A DNA stretch of 64,000 bases from Doris montereyensis (GCA_037039925.1 JAXRKP010000237.1:235001-299000), one strand, 5' to 3'. Positions 1 to 44,811 are shown, counted from the stretch's first letter. The notes: generated by a model not told the origin, from the letters alone. A program made the numbers and translations.

Positions 1-848
1 TTTACTACTGGTTTATTTAGTTCCTCTATTTTGAGTTTAGTAGCTTTTTTCTCTTTCTTTTTCTGTTTGTTTTTCTCAGTCAGTTATCTCATTTGGTAAT
101 CACCTAGTGATGATCACTAAATATTTCTGCTCCTCTGTTTACTCTTGCATCCAATGTACTGTAAAAAGGGAGCTGCTAACTATTATGTAGTCTATCATTG
201 ACTTTTCACAGCTGTCTTCATTTACTCTTGTATATTTCTAGATATCTTTATGAGGAAAAAAGGTGTTGGCTATTTTCATGTTATTCTTTAGGGAAAATTC
301 TATTATTATCTCTCCATTTGGAGAAATTGTTATCTCTTCTTCTTTACCTATTACTCCTCATGGCGTTTCTACATTGTTGCCTACTCTAGCGTTTAGATCT
401 CCTAAAAGCATTAGTTCCTGTTTGGGTTTAAGACTACCTGCAGATATTTGTAGATCGTTTTCGAAGATATCTTTTTCTTCTTTAGTTGCGTCTTCGTTTG
501 GTCCATAAGCTATTAATAATTCAGTTTCTCGTCCTTTTGGTTAAATATTTACCTCTAATAGCCGTGGGGTTATAAATTTCCAACTTTCTAGTAGCTTTTC
601 ATGCCTTGTATGCACTAGGATGCCTACTGCTGCTCTAGCTCTATCTTTGACATCTATTCCTGAGAAGATTAAAATATGATTCGGTCCTACATTTTCTATT
701 CATTATAATTTTTCTTTGTTTCTGAAATGGCCAAAATATCTACTTTAAAATTTTCCATTTCTTCAACTAATTCTAACTCTTTTCCATTTATTGCCCTAAC
801 ATTTCATGTTCCAAAAATCACAGTCCGTATTCGTCTCCAAGTACGTCT
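1..848 (-). mobile_element. LINE fragment, apurinic endonuclease domain (RTE-like)
   Basis: Read on the minus strand, this stretch encodes an AP-endonuclease domain of a non-LTR retrotransposon. Around 830-720 an N-terminal part is readable (…NVRAINGKEL… then VDILAISETK), and around 420-360 comes the GDLNARVG core motif followed by NNVETP. The frame is interrupted and lacks a single long ORF, so the copy is dead. The element runs off the left edge of the window, so its RT part is not seen here. The RT fragments at 24391-25198 and 14704-15196 probably belong to the same family, because the 428-bp element at 5917-6344 carries both ends. RTE-like is inferred from the style of the endonuclease and the short (AAAG)-rich tail. 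Confidence 0.75.
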
Positions 849-1010
849 TCGACAGATCAAGTCGGTTATATTGCATTTATTTCTCTGAATCGGTTTTGGT
901 TTTGGATAAGCAGGGGATTAGCTCACTGTATCCTAGGTAGATGGTGGGGCTGCCACCTTGAGCCCCCCCTAAACCAGGCCTTGTTATTCTCTGTCAGGGT
1001 CAACTCATAC
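849..1010 (-). mobile_element. 5' leader of the same LINE family
   Basis: This is the minus-strand sequence directly upstream of the endonuclease-coding part. Its reverse complement is closely similar to about 6165-6290 in the 428-bp element: both contain a 'taaccctgacag'-type block, then 'cagccccaccatctaccta', then 'ctgcttatccaaaac', then 'gattcagagaa'. The similarity ends at the GATA microsatellite near 1010, which may have grown from or replaced upstream leader monomers. Confidence 0.65.
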
Positions 1011-1026
1011 AAACATATACATACAA

Positions 1027-1036
1027 ATAGATGGAC

Positions 1037-1096
<60 letters not shown>

Positions 1097-1398
1097 GAAT
1101 AGATAGATCGATAGATAGATGAATAGATAAATAGATAGATAGATATATAGATAGATAGATAGATAGATAGGCAGATAGATAGGCAGATAGATGGATATAT
1201 AGATAGATATATAGATAGATAGACAGACATACACACAGACAGACATATAGGTAGATAGATATATGATTAGATAGATATATAGATGGATAGATAGATAGGT
1301 CGATAGATAGATAGATAAATGAATGGATAGATAGATAGACAGACAGATATACAGATAGATAGGTAGGCAGGTAGATGGATGGATGGATGGATGGATAT

Positions 1399-1464
<66 letters not shown>

Positions 1465-1640
1465 GAATGGATAGATAGATAGAGAGATAGATAGAAAGAT
1501 AGATAGACAGACAGATAGATAATATATAGATAGATAGATAGGCAGATAGATGGATGGAAGGATAGATGAGTGGATAGATAGATATATAGACATTTAGATA
1601 AATAGACAGACAGCCAGACAGGCAGACAGACAGACACCAG
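1027..1640. repeat. (GATA)n compound microsatellite, about 600 bp
   Basis: This is almost uninterrupted GATA with GACA, GGAT and GTAG variants. On the minus strand it produces spurious Ile-Tyr-Leu-Ser-rich reading frames in all three frames, which is the signature of a tetranucleotide repeat and not of a protein. It starts exactly where the minus-strand LINE leader ends. Confidence 0.97.
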
Positions 1641-2440
1641 TTTGAAGATCGCAACCTGGTACTGAATCAATGCCATGAATCAGATTGGCATCTAATGGCG
1701 TGCCATTTCCAAACAAAAGTAATCGCCAGACACATTGCCACCGTCGCGTGTTACGGCATGAACTAAAGGAAACAAAAGAAGTGGCTAGACACCTTGTCTC
1801 TCATTGTGATCTGTAAAAAAAAAGGGTGAACATGTTTTATAAATAGGATACTTTCACGGCAGATAGCCATCTTCTTATTCCCGTTTGCCTGACCTGCGTC
1901 GAAAGTCGATCATAAAATTATCAAAATAAAGTCATTAAACTCGTTTTCAAATTCTTATATTTTTCAATATCTAAAGGGTATCACTATCATCATGCATGTT
2001 TTAAAGTTAGCCAATTTTATTCGTCTACGGAGGATGTACGAGACGGCATAGAACTGATAATCCAAAATACCGCATCTATTCATGACCATTTTCACTGAGG
2101 TTTTGATACGAAATGACCGTGTATCCCACGGCTGGTCAACGACACGTGGCGTACACGATCTCATCACAGGATTTAAAAAGGCAGGTGGCATTTGTGCTAA
2201 CATTTTATTACGCATTTTATGCCTTAAAATTAGTATTTCAGACATTGGATGAGAGCAGACGATGTGTTATTAGTCATAGACTGCCTTAAAGAGGAAAAGT
2301 CAATTTTGAATTGTTTTTAGTGTTAGACGATTTCATCATAGGGCCGACTACTACTACATGTACTATCACTAATGATAATAATGCATGTAACATATAAACA
2401 ACCACTACTACAATTATTATGTATAACCCACGCGTACGAC
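1641..2440. other. Non-coding intergenic stretch
   Basis: No exon-like ORF with splice sites, no recognisable domain and no repeat with another copy in the window were seen. The short ORFs here have no codon pattern that stands out. Confidence 0.5.
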
Positions 2441-2445
2441 ACTAC

Positions 2446-2469
2446 TAGTACTACTAGTACTACTACTAT

Positions 2470-2555
<86 letters not shown>

Positions 2556-2590
2556 ATAATAATAATAATAATAATAATAATATATTAATA

Positions 2591-2634
<44 letters not shown>

Positions 2635-2649
2635 TAATACTGATAATAA

Positions 2650-2738
<89 letters not shown>

Positions 2739-2740
2739 TA

Positions 2741-2803
<63 letters not shown>

Positions 2804-2812
2804 ACATATAAT
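2446..2812. repeat. (CTA)n followed by (AAT)n microsatellite
   Basis: A run of about 105 bp of CTA/ACT switches to about 255 bp of AAT with a few interruptions (near 2581-2650 and 2736). It generates artefactual poly-Thr, poly-Leu, poly-Ile and poly-Val reading frames on both strands. The sequence to about 2890 remains AT-rich with AAT remnants. Confidence 0.97.
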
Positions 2813-2889
2813 GGTAATAATGATATTGATAATGTTAATGACAATAGCCTGCATGTCGTAATAATAATATTAATATTAATAATAATTCT

Positions 2890-3476
2890 AATGTTTATGG
2901 TGTTGATGAAAATAAGGAGAGGAGAAGAAGGAAAAAGGTGTGCATTTTCGCTCAGAATGAAGTTTTGCTCCTCCCAAGCAATAAAAAAAGTATGAGGGAA
3001 TTGTGAAGGCCTCAAGCATTATAATTAGTAATAATCCATCAACGGCATTCCGCGTAGATTTTCCCTTCCAGGGGCCCCAAAATGGGTCTATAGTAATACA
3101 CCAATGAAAAGATTGAAAAGCAACAACATTCTGTCACGTGACAAACACATCACATCACAAGGCCGTATTATCGCTAGTCGAGTGGCGAGGGCAGCAAGAA
3201 GCTAAGAATTTGACACACTCAGTCTCGCTGGAGGTTCATCTGATGTGTCGTGGCATTCGGAATATCTAGTGACATAGGACGATGTTAAACGCTAATAATT
3301 CAAGTTGAATAATTAAATAAAACCCACAGTTGTTTTGTTGACTGTTCACTTTTTTGACATTAGCCCTAAATCTGTTCTACCTCTCATATTAATCAAATTT
3401 GTGGAGTCTTGAGCAAGCACCAAGCAGATTCTACACTGCACTTTGATCTAGAGACTAGCCTACACATCAGTTAGGT
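2890..3476 (+). promoter_or_regulatory. Upstream region and probable 5' UTR of the lipase gene
   Basis: This lies directly upstream of the lipase start codon. It becomes less AT-rich from about 3040 and holds a CACGTG E-box-like site near 3136, but no clear TATA box at a sensible distance was identified. A non-coding first exon within this stretch is plausible; the transcription start cannot be placed from sequence alone. Confidence 0.35.
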
Positions 3477-27269
<23,793 letters not shown>

Positions 27270-27283
27270 TTGATTTAGAAAGC

Positions 27284-27289
27284 AATAAA
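27284..27289 (+). terminator. Candidate polyadenylation signal of the lipase gene
   Basis: AATAAA 15 bp after the putative stop codon. It is unusually close to the stop, so a more distal signal may be used. Confidence 0.35.
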
Positions 27290-30083
27290 CAACACCCCAA
27301 CAACCCTTAAGTTAATGGCTTTATGACACTATGATTCCTTACTGTTGCAAGAGATGAATGTTTGCAGTTTCTCAAATGTCAATTCCTTGTTCATTATAAA
27401 AAAACAACCAATTGTGTCTTTCATTGTTGTTTTATAATAATATCGAAACATGCTGTGTATGTAGTTTTAAATACATTGTTTTTACACCCTGCTTTAAATG
27501 TTAATGAAGATGGCTATTGGTATGAATCTTTAACATTACCGTGTGAGTTTATGAAGGAAAATGTTTTAGTTTCATGTATGAATTTTAATGTTCTCAGGTA
27601 ATTATATGATGAAAATATTTTGTTTTGTTTTACTTTTATTTTATTTTAACAGTTCAATTCTTCTGTTGTGTCATGGCTTCTGATACAAGTTTTTGTAGGT
27701 GTCACAACTTTTTCCTTTCTAGTATTAGGAGAATGTGTTGGTTTTAGGCTTACTTTTTAAAAATTACTAATGCTAGTGACTCTGTTGTGTAGTTTGAAAC
27801 AGAAAAATGATTTTTTCCTGCTTTTTTTTGCTAGTCAGGAATTAATGCCGATGGATTTTTAAAAACTTCAAGTTTACTGGGGAAAGAAATGTTTTGTCCA
27901 AGGCATGAAACTTCCCAACTATGTGTCATACAAATCCATAGTTTTAAGACCATATTTGTTAAAGACTAAAAAATGCATACCAAAAACCTTCTTTTTCTTT
28001 TAAATCAGCATACTTTATCCTCCTCTAATATCACTAACATCACATTCCAACCTACTACATATATCATGTCTGTTTGATTGTGACTTGCAGTTACAGCTTA
28101 GACTTTTTACAAATATGGTATGTTGCACTTACACAACTTACGGTGGTTATCAAATGTGCCTTTGTGGATTGGCCATTGGCAGTGTTGCATGTGAATTGGA
28201 AACAAGAATTTGTAAATGCTGGTTTGAATTTTTTCAAAGTAGCGCAATTGATTCAATACAAACCTGTTGCATTTGCCAGCTTTCTTATTTAACACCACCA
28301 TTATTATTGCTTTCTCTTTGCTGGTTTTTTGTTGATATTAGTTTTTTTCTTTGTTTTTGTGCTTGCCTCTCTTCACTCATCTCCTACTCACAGTCACATT
28401 TTGTTTGATATTGTAATTGATAAGTATAGTGGTCTCTGCCGAAGAGACTACTTCTTGTGTGCAACACATTTTCCGTTTCTTAATTACCCCTATATAAGAG
28501 GCTGCTTCGAAAAATTTCTGTCTGACAGATCGATTTTTGTTTCTCCATAAGGCCAAATAGTCTGCTAAAGTCAATGAAGTTAAACAAAAACTCAATGAAA
28601 GCATGAAATATGTGAAATGTCTAGATATGGCTGTGGGTTTTGGACTCAAACTTAGTATAATATTAATAATAAATATAAGTAAAAAAGAAGAAATAACCTG
28701 GTTTTTTAAAAATATGTCAATGCTTGATTGGATTGCATGACTGTGACAGGATTTATGTCTATTGATTTCCTTCTTTTGAGTTTTTGTTGATATTGGGGCT
28801 TTTTTGGTTTTATCTCCTTTTTTTTTTAGTCAGATTCTTTTTTTTCCCTCTCAACAGTCTCAATGTTTCAATTTCGTGATTTGTTGATAACTGATATTAC
28901 GCAGTGTCTTTCTTTTAATGCCAAGTGCAACTTGGAAATCCTAATATTTAACTCGGAGAAAACTCCCTGAAATATTTTCTTTTTATCCCTTTGTCCATCT
29001 AGGGTAAAACAGTTGATTGAGAGTGTGAATGAGTGTAAAGGTATCATAGTGTAAATGTATGTGTGTGTGTGTGTGTGTGTGTGTAAACTGTAAATTAACA
29101 TATCGTTTGTGAAACTCTTAACATACAAGTCCGTCTGACGTAATTTTTCAGAAGCAAAAGCTGTAAAAGAAAAATCAAATAGGGCTGCAAACACTATGTT
29201 ATGCTTTTTAGATTACAATTTAATAACTGCTTTAGTCTCTAGAGTGCAAAATGGAAACAATAATCAGTTGTGAACAAAATGAATTCACATGGTCAGAGCT
29301 GAACTTTTCCTCCACTTACGAGGTTAAAAGGCAAAGAGGAAAAGGAAAATGTGCGTTTAGATCATGTGTGCCGTTACTGGAGCCTTTCTATTGGATGCTT
29401 TTATTTTTATAAAAACATGAAGCATTCATTTGAATTTGATCCCATATATTGTGGACTTAGGCATTTGTTTTATACAGTTTCACCGACAATATGATTTAAT
29501 TTGATTTTTAGTTTATTGAAACTTTTAATTATGTTTTGGACGGTTGGCATTATTGATATTGCCTGTCTTGCACACCTCTGAATTCTCTATTGTTTGCGTC
29601 CTTTACTTATACTTTGTGTTTGACTACCCATGCATCACCACCGACTATTGTCATTGTTTTTTCCTCTCTACCTCTAATCTTTGTACATGTCTATTATTAC
29701 AGTACCACAATTACCACACATGTTGGTAGATGTCATTAAAATAATCAGACAAGATATGCAGTACTTTACTTCTAATGTGGAATTTCCATACCAGTACCAG
29801 TGAAATGAATGTGTATGAAAACGACATGAGTAATGAGTGAAACTGTGTACAAGACTAAGAGTGATAATTTTATCTAACCTCATTTTAGTTCTACAGATCA
29901 TGATCAGACACCATCAGTACCACCAGTCTCTTATTTTTAAAATTTGAACGCAACATAAATGTAAGATGAAAGATTGAAAGAGAGGTTTACAGCAAGACGC
30001 ATCATCTTTTTTTTCTTCACCTATAAAAATGTCTTTTCTCATAAGCTTGCCTTGTTTATTGTTTCTAAATTGCTGGCGGCGCT
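27290..30083. other. Convergent intergenic region, first part
   Basis: AT-rich. It includes a short (GT)n tract at 29060-29084 and several ORFs of 60-108 codons (27362-27601, 28074-28408, 29544-29729) without domain or splice support. Confidence 0.4.
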
Positions 30084-30175
30084 GCTGGTAGGTCTTACTT
30101 TTTACTTCCGCGAGATCACAGCATATGGTATTGGTAGATTTCATTAATTTTAATGAACCAGTTTCTGAAGTTGGT
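30084..30175 (+). repeat. CATATGGTGG-family repeat, degenerate copy
   Basis: Landmarks: 'gctggtaggtcttact', 'gagatcacagcatatggta', then 'gatttcattaattttaatga'. Confidence 0.55.
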
Positions 30176-31424
30176 TTGGTAATATGTGGGGTTTCCCTTT
30201 TAAATATATATAAATTTATAGATACAATCACAATGCAATTGAATTACTGTTCTGTGATTTGTTTTATTTTGTACATTCTCCTTTGCCACTTTAAATGCAT
30301 GTTGCATGTGTTGTAATCATAGGTCAAAAGGTTACGATACAATAAAAAAAACTTGTCTCAGGAATTGAATTCATATTAGGCCTACATGTACATGCGTTAT
30401 TACTATTACTGTTGTTATCATTGCATTATTTATTTATTATATCTCAATTTTTCCGTGACTCTTCCATTCCTATGTACTGGTAAAGCAGCTGTGTTATATC
30501 TGCTGCATGTACAACTAGTACAAGTACAACTATTACATTACATGTACTAGTATTGCTGCAGTGCTAGCCCAAGCCATTCACCTTTTCCCCCAAAAAACAT
30601 TTTTGAGGTCTAAAAATACTAATGTAAGAATTGTTTTCAGAAATCTTATGCATATTATTATTATTGAAATGTTTTGATTTGAAAAATATTCCTCCTACTA
30701 ATGCTACACTTACAATTCATGATGTGCTGTGTATAAATAAAATGTTGATTACAAAATTAACTTACACCGTGTTTAGATGAATGCTTTGTCCATAACAAAT
30801 GGGCAGTGTCTAGTATTACGGCCCAAATATCTTGGATGAAATGTGTATGGAGTTGGTTGTACTTGTAGGGTGCCACACTTCAACAAGTTGTTGGATCTAT
30901 TCCCTTCATTCTGTTCTTCATTTTAATTACACTGCACAAATATTTGCTGATCTGAGAGAGACAGAGCACCCTCCACCTAAGGTGTTGATACAGATTTTTT
31001 TAAAGCACATTTAGATTAGATCTAGATCCTGGTTGCTTAAACGACTTGATTTACATTATACTTAACTCTATACTCATAGTTATAACTTTGCTTCTCTCTC
31101 GATAATTAACTTTGATTAGTAGTTAGTAGGCCACAATAAGTACTGGTAACTCCTTGTTCTTGAGCAAGATTGTCTAATCTGCATGTAAATGTCTAGACTA
31201 GCACTACTAGCAGTAGCAGACTTAAGACTACGATAGGGTGATGCCTGCTGGATTTTAGCAACATGATGACATACACACACTTACTCATAAAATAAAATAT
31301 AGCCATGTTAATGTGTAGTAAAAAAGAAACAAATTGTAAGCCCTATTTGTAGTACTACTACCAATAGGCTATAAACCATTCTCTCCTATTTGTAGTTGTA
31401 GTACTATTACTACAACTGAGGAGT
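30176..31424. other. Intergenic, nothing recognised
   Basis: AT-rich sequence with scattered TAC/GTA words. No supported feature. Confidence 0.4.
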
Positions 31425-31590
31425 GTTTCTTTATACATTTGCCACTTTTCTTCTTTTGTGCTTTCATTCAGATCATCTGCCTTTCACTTTCACAGATAAA
31501 TCTTTTTATCCTAGATTGGTATATCTTCTTTACTACTAGTTTATTTAGTTCTTCTATTTTGGGTTAAGTAGTTTTTTTCTTTCCAGTAGT
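31425..31590 (-). mobile_element. RTE-like LINE fragment
   Basis: 31530-31580 is nearly identical to window positions 1-55 ('tttactactagtttatttag', 'ttctattttgggtt'), and is therefore a minus-strand piece of the same LINE family that extends beyond the left-edge copy. Confidence 0.6.
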
Positions 31591-32930
31591 ACTACAAATA
31601 GTCACTTCGTAATATAAATACCTGTATTTTAAGAATGAACAAATTGTAGGCCGGTACATCAGCCCACATAGCCTGAATCTGTGGTGTTGCTGCATCGATC
31701 TAAATGCTATATTTTTAGGCCGATACATTTGGCTCATTTATCCTGGGACCAGAGGTTTGCGCTATTAAGGTCATGTGCTGCCCAAATACATCTAGCTATT
31801 CAAGTATTAATAATAACATAGTGTCCGCTTGCCAAATTGCATGATTCATCAAAATGCACATTTTTTTCCTGTATCCTAATTTCTCCCTCAAGATGCAACA
31901 ATGGCTGACTTGACTGTCACAGTGCAAAAGATTTTTGTAAGTCAATCTTCAATTTATTGCATCAATTCCTGTGAAAAATAAATGGCGACCTCTTCTTGCT
32001 TCTTCCCAGTGACAAAATCCGTCACGCACGTGTGTGTGGTATCTTCATCTAGATATCATACACAAGACAATTATGCAACTAACTTTGGCTGTCTCGACTG
32101 GTCACCTTTACTAGCCCCTTCTCTCCCCTACTCCATAGGTTTGCCAGACAGGCAGCCGATCTGCTTTCCTCTTTGATCAAAGTGAGAACATCTTTGAAAG
32201 CTCTTCTGTCACTTTTACCCAGAGATCATACTCTGTGTGACACCGACACGTGTTGCAACCAATAAAAAATCATTAGTAGTAGTAGTTGCCCAATGTCTTC
32301 ACCTCCCATCCCTTGGTGTCGTCCTGAGTGAGAGAAGAATGTAGTGTAACAGACCTATGAAAAGAGGTAAGGCCTAATGAGTTTTGTCCTCAAACTAACG
32401 CACAACAAACAATAACAATACAAGAGAGTTTACTTCCAAACAAGAACGACAATGTAAAAACAACGGGTTATACTTATACTTCGTCAAATGCACAAAATGC
32501 ACAATTTTTTTGTCACCTGTCGACCGCACATTTTGGTATGGTAGAGACTACTGTATTATGTACATGTACAATGGTTACTACATGGCATTTGTACTCTATG
32601 CTCTCCAACATATGTATTGATCCCAAAATGCAACTAGTAGTAATAACAAAGAGGATACAGTAAGATGAAAGACATGCGAAAGGGTGTTGGTAGTGATACT
32701 AATACTAGTAATAGGAAAGTTTATGGTTACATTTAAATTCAAATTATGCACACCTGCAAGTTGAGAGTGGATCACAATGGGAAAATCGGGATACTAACTC
32801 AACTATTACAATAATACAAGATTTCAATCAACAAAAATCCAAAAACCATAAAGTTTCAAGAGAAGACACCCAAAAAGAGGAACATCAGACATTTTTGGGA
32901 AGAATACAAGCAAAAATTAAAAAGAAAGAT
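31591..32930. other. Intergenic, nothing recognised
   Basis: No supported feature. An ORF at 31982-32176 has no family similarity that I can see. Confidence 0.4.
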
Positions 32931-32954
32931 ATTGTATTGATTTTGACAAAACAT

Positions 32955-32960
32955 TTTATT
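32955..32960 (-). terminator. Candidate polyadenylation signal of the SR gene
   Basis: TTTATT on the plus strand is AATAAA on the minus strand, about 500 bp after the SR stop codon. It would give a 3' UTR of about 33461-32935. Confidence 0.4.
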
Positions 32961-33461
32961 TTAAGAAAAACATCAGGTGAACAGGACAAAATTATTCTAA
33001 AATCAAAATGATGCAATCAGGAGAGCTAGAAAAATAAAACTTCCGGTAGGTGACGTTCATTTGCATGGGGTGAAAGTGATATATACATAATGCTAAATGA
33101 CATTTTGAGATTTAAAAAAAAAAGAAATCTAGGAATGACTATGATTTGACAATGGATGTGAAATTATTGATAATAAAAAAAAAAAAAGAACACAAAATGT
33201 TGAGTGTTTGTCAAAGTTGCTCGCTCAACATGAAATCAACTGCGACACTTAAGTATGAACAATGCATGTTGCAAATTATATGAGCAGAAAAAAATGACCG
33301 GTTGTTTTACACATTTAACAGGAACCTATTGATCATTACATTTTAATCGTTTGTCAATGTATTAAAACAATGAACATGTAACTTTCAAGAATAAAACATG
33401 GACAGATGTCCATAGTGGTACCAAGTCTTTACATCGTCATAAGCCAGGATCACATTAACCA

Positions 33462-41517
<8,056 letters not shown>

Positions 41518-42024
41518 GGTTACTGAAATGTAAAAATAAACATGTGAATGAAAACAAATTACATCTCATAACAGAAAATATGATTTATGTAGTCGGCACA
41601 ACATTGAAACTTTGCTAGTGATCAAAATACAATAAATAGTGAACATAACATATATACAGTTGACCCCAGTTAATCGCAACACGAGGAGCGGCAAAATTGT
41701 AACGCTTTTATAAAATTGCAATAAACCGGAATTTCACCGTTGGCCCTGTAATTAGTGTCATTTCACCACTTGCAGAGCTGCCTACCCCCAACACCCTTTA
41801 AGAGGTATCACAGGGCTGAAAAAAAGAGGAATCTGGGACAAAAAAGACGAATCAACATACCGATTACGCAGATAGTGCTAATGACGCAATCCATCGTTAT
41901 TTGAAGTTAAAGACTTGATGAAGGCACACTTATAGTAACATTCCAGGCTTGTGGTTTTCAGGTGTTCTTAAAGTATCTCACATCACAATAAACAAAGAAA
42001 TTAAAAAAAAAATAATACTCATAC

Positions 42025-42110
42025 CGACTCCGCTGCGTTGGAACTATACAGCGTGGGCGGCAGCTGTCGTGAGGCTTTAGTAGCAGCGCAGGTTATCGAA
42101 AATATCCGAC
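42025..42110 (-). promoter_or_regulatory. Probable non-coding first exon and promoter of the SR gene
   Basis: The minus strand carries a strong donor GTCG|GTATGAGT at 42025, preceded by a CG-containing GC-richer block. This fits the 5' UTR exon required by the acceptor at 41522. Transcription would start somewhere around 42060-42160. A second donor-like site (TTTT|GTAAGT near 45663, minus) next to a GC-rich block at 45700-45760 could mark an alternative or unrelated start. Confidence 0.45.
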
Positions 42111-42166
42111 AACACAGTACCGCAAAAGTTATACAAGAATAGAGTGAAAATCTTCGGCAAACCAAG

Positions 42167-42281
42167 ATGTTGACGAAAGCGGAATATCAGCTGAGTAAGC
42201 GGGATCGCGGAAATGACGACCGTTTCGCGGAATCATTCCATGAAAGACCGAAGGGTAGGCAGCTCTGCACTTGCCGTCTAG
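42167..42281 (+). CDS. Possible first exon of a divergent gene (unrecognised)
   Basis: An ATG at 42167 opens a frame starting MLTKAEYQLSKRDRGNDD, which reaches a consensus donor CTAG|GTAAGT at 42281 in phase 1. It lies head-to-head with the SR gene and about 100 bp from its probable start. No continuation exon was found and I do not recognise the protein. It could be a divergent non-coding transcript or chance. Confidence 0.22.
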
Positions 42282-42827
42282 GTAAGTCTATTGCAATATT
42301 TTTTGTGCATAGGTTATCTGTAAGGGTTTTTCTCTCCAGTTCCTTGGAGTTTTTTTTTGCAGGGCTTAGTTTAATGACAATGGAAACATGCCGTCTTTCA
42401 GAGTGATGAGCTGATATGCGTGTTGTAACAAGACGGTGTGACTGGCTGCACTTGACCGTCTTGAAAAATCTCCAAAGTCGGAGGTCCTTTCGACGCGTCA
42501 AAAAAACTGGAAATCCGTATCCGTCTTTCACTGTCGACACCTCTCTGCAGGCCTACACCCATACCGACCCTCCATCCCCACTACAACCATTGCAGCACCC
42601 CGCATCCCTTTTGAACATGCACCCAACTAACTACTCAACCCTCTACTACAGTACAGTGACAACGGTTTACACAATACAACGCCGCAACAGTCTCTCACTG
42701 TGTCTGTCTTCTCTTATCGCGAAGATTCAATCAGGTCATAAGTCCCCCCCCAATACTATGACGCTAGTTGGTATCAACGAATAATAGAAAAGTAAGTCTT
42801 GCCCAGGCCTAGTCTAGATCTAGCAGG

Positions 42828-44052
42828 TTTCACAAAATGGTCCATCCCCATTTCCCTCTTTTGTCAAAATGCACTGTTATATTTCTTACAAGTGTTATAT
42901 ACCATGTTGTCCAGCAAAAAGTCAACTGAAAAAATGTCCTACCTCAACAGAAAAAATTCTAACTAAGAAATGAAATACTCTCCCGGCGCGAGAAACGGAG
43001 AACAGCATAAATATTTCCGATTTCAATGCATTATTATAAATTGTCAATTCAAATCATAAATGAATGACTTTCTAGTGCATCTCAATGAAATGAAAAGTGA
43101 TCACATATTTCTTTAATGTTTCACTTTGGATTTTAATAATATTTCCGCATTTTTCCTCATTTCTGAAGAAAAAAATAATTCTGATAGCTGATAGTAGTCA
43201 TAGATCTCCTACCATTTCACAAAACATGTAAACTGCAAAAACGGAAAAAAATGTTTTGATCCCCTTTCGAAAAATAAATCAAACACAGGAGTGACAATAC
43301 GCACAAATACTTACTCAGTCTACTGAGAAGAAAATGAGGTTGGGTAGGCTTTTCTCTTACTTGAACTCTGCCAATTATAACTATTCTTCTGTTCTACTTT
43401 TAGTTTTAGCCACCACCAGCCCCCACCCCCAGTCTCTTTTCTCTCTCCTCAAGATCAAAAACTTAAAACTAGATCCTCCTCCCCTCGTAAAAATCGTTAT
43501 ATAAGTCGTGAAGTTTACCGTACCGGTTTCAGTAGAATGGTACACACGATAAACTTTGTAACTTGTTTTACAAAATGCGGGACAAAATGCATCAGTTTTC
43601 ATCCATTCACACAATCTGAACGGGCGAGTCATTTGATCAATGGTAGGCGCCGGCCGTGGACTCCACGCCCGAGGTGTCAGGAAACACAAACACAGACTTA
43701 ACATCTTATTGAGAACTAGAGAAAAGTCAGGGAACTCTCCAAACCAGATGCCCAAGCGTTACGTTACATCACTAAATAAACGCCAGGAAACTTCGCCCAA
43801 CGGACCTGTGCAGTCCGGTAACATTACGTCACTGGCAGTGGACCTAGAATTTTCAGTTGTGCCCCTTGACTGAAAACATGACTTTTAAAAGTTATTCTAC
43901 TCGTCTCACAGTCCTTTGCTATCTCTTAAAGTCATATATCTTGAATCCTCAGGTTCTAAGCTTTAACATGGTACATAACACTTGTAAGAAATGTAACATG
44001 TACATTTTGACAAAAGAGGGAAATGGGGATGGGACCTTTTTTGTGAAACCTG
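42828..44052. mobile_element. Putative inverted-repeat element, about 1.2 kb
   Basis: About 90 bp at the left ('caggtttcacaaaatggtcc', 'atccccatttccctcttttg', 'tcttacaagtgttata') recur inverted at 43965-44050 with about 85% similarity. No transposase is visible in between. The ends CAGGTTTCACAAAA…TTTTGTGAAACCTG could be terminal inverted repeats of a MITE. A third such end occurs at 45247-45261. Confidence 0.55.
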
Positions 44053-44055
44053 CCA

Positions 44056-44650
44056 TAAGGAATTCATGTTGAAATGTTATTGCAACAACTTACAAGAGAA
44101 ACTGAAGCTAAGGACTAAACATTAGCAGCGATAACTTAGACCTCTCACGAAGTGTGTTGAATGGGAAAGTGTCACTTTGACGAATGATAACGAGGCTGTC
44201 GGGGAAAGCCCACGAGCTCAAAATAAATTGTAATCTCATTGGCTGCTATTTGACCCAAGAAAAGCGCCTGCCCTAAATAAGGCGTGTTCCCATCCGCCCG
44301 CGAAGCGCGCTGGCCCTATATTTAGGGCCACCATTATTGGCACGGGGAGCATGCAGGCCCTATATTTAGGCGAGACACCTAGGCTTCTTTAATGGGAATT
44401 TCCACTTTCCTTACACGGTTTATGACGTAGTTTGACCTTTGAGTTCATAGTTAAATAACAGCCAGTGAGATGGCAATTTATTTTAAGCTCGTAGCTTTCC
44501 CGATAGCCTCATTATCATTCGTCAAAGCGACGCTTCGCCATTCAACACACTTCGTAGGAGGTCTAAGTTGATTACACAGCTATCGCAGCTAATGTTTAGT
44601 CCTTAGTTTAAGTTTCTTTTTTACAATAACATCTCAATTTGAATTCCTTA
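44056..44650. mobile_element. Foldback element, arms of about 200 bp
   Basis: Left arm 44056-44253 and right arm 44450-44650 are reverse complements with scattered differences. Shared words are 'taaggaattca', 'ctaaggactaaacattagc', 'acgaagtgtgttgaatgg', 'tttgacgaatgataa' and 'aaaataaatt'. The central about 195 bp contains the palindrome GGCCCTATATTTAGGGCC (near 44313) and a partial second copy near 44370. It does not code. Confidence 0.8.
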
Positions 44651-44811
44651 TTCTTTCAACTTATAGAAAATGCATGTTTTATAGGTATTATGTTATCTGT
44701 AAACGTGAACTCATTATTCAAACTGTCTAAATCCTAGTTTCGCCCGTTGCACACTCGTTTTTTCATACAAATGGCTGGGGCAACCCCTCACTGTAAGAAA
44801 ATCATTTCTGT

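Noticed and set aside
923..1676. Long Ile-Tyr-Leu-Ser reading frames on the minus strand
   Set aside because: They are translations of the GATA microsatellite, open in all three frames.
2323..3015. 230-codon frame of poly-Leu, poly-Tyr and poly-Val
   Set aside because: Produced by CTA/AAT trinucleotide arrays; no unique protein part of note.
28074..28292. Alternative last lipase exon opening at the acceptor near 28090
   Set aside because: The phase fits and 67 codons are open, but there is no family similarity and codon content looks random; the 27251 exon with a near poly(A) signal was preferred with low confidence.
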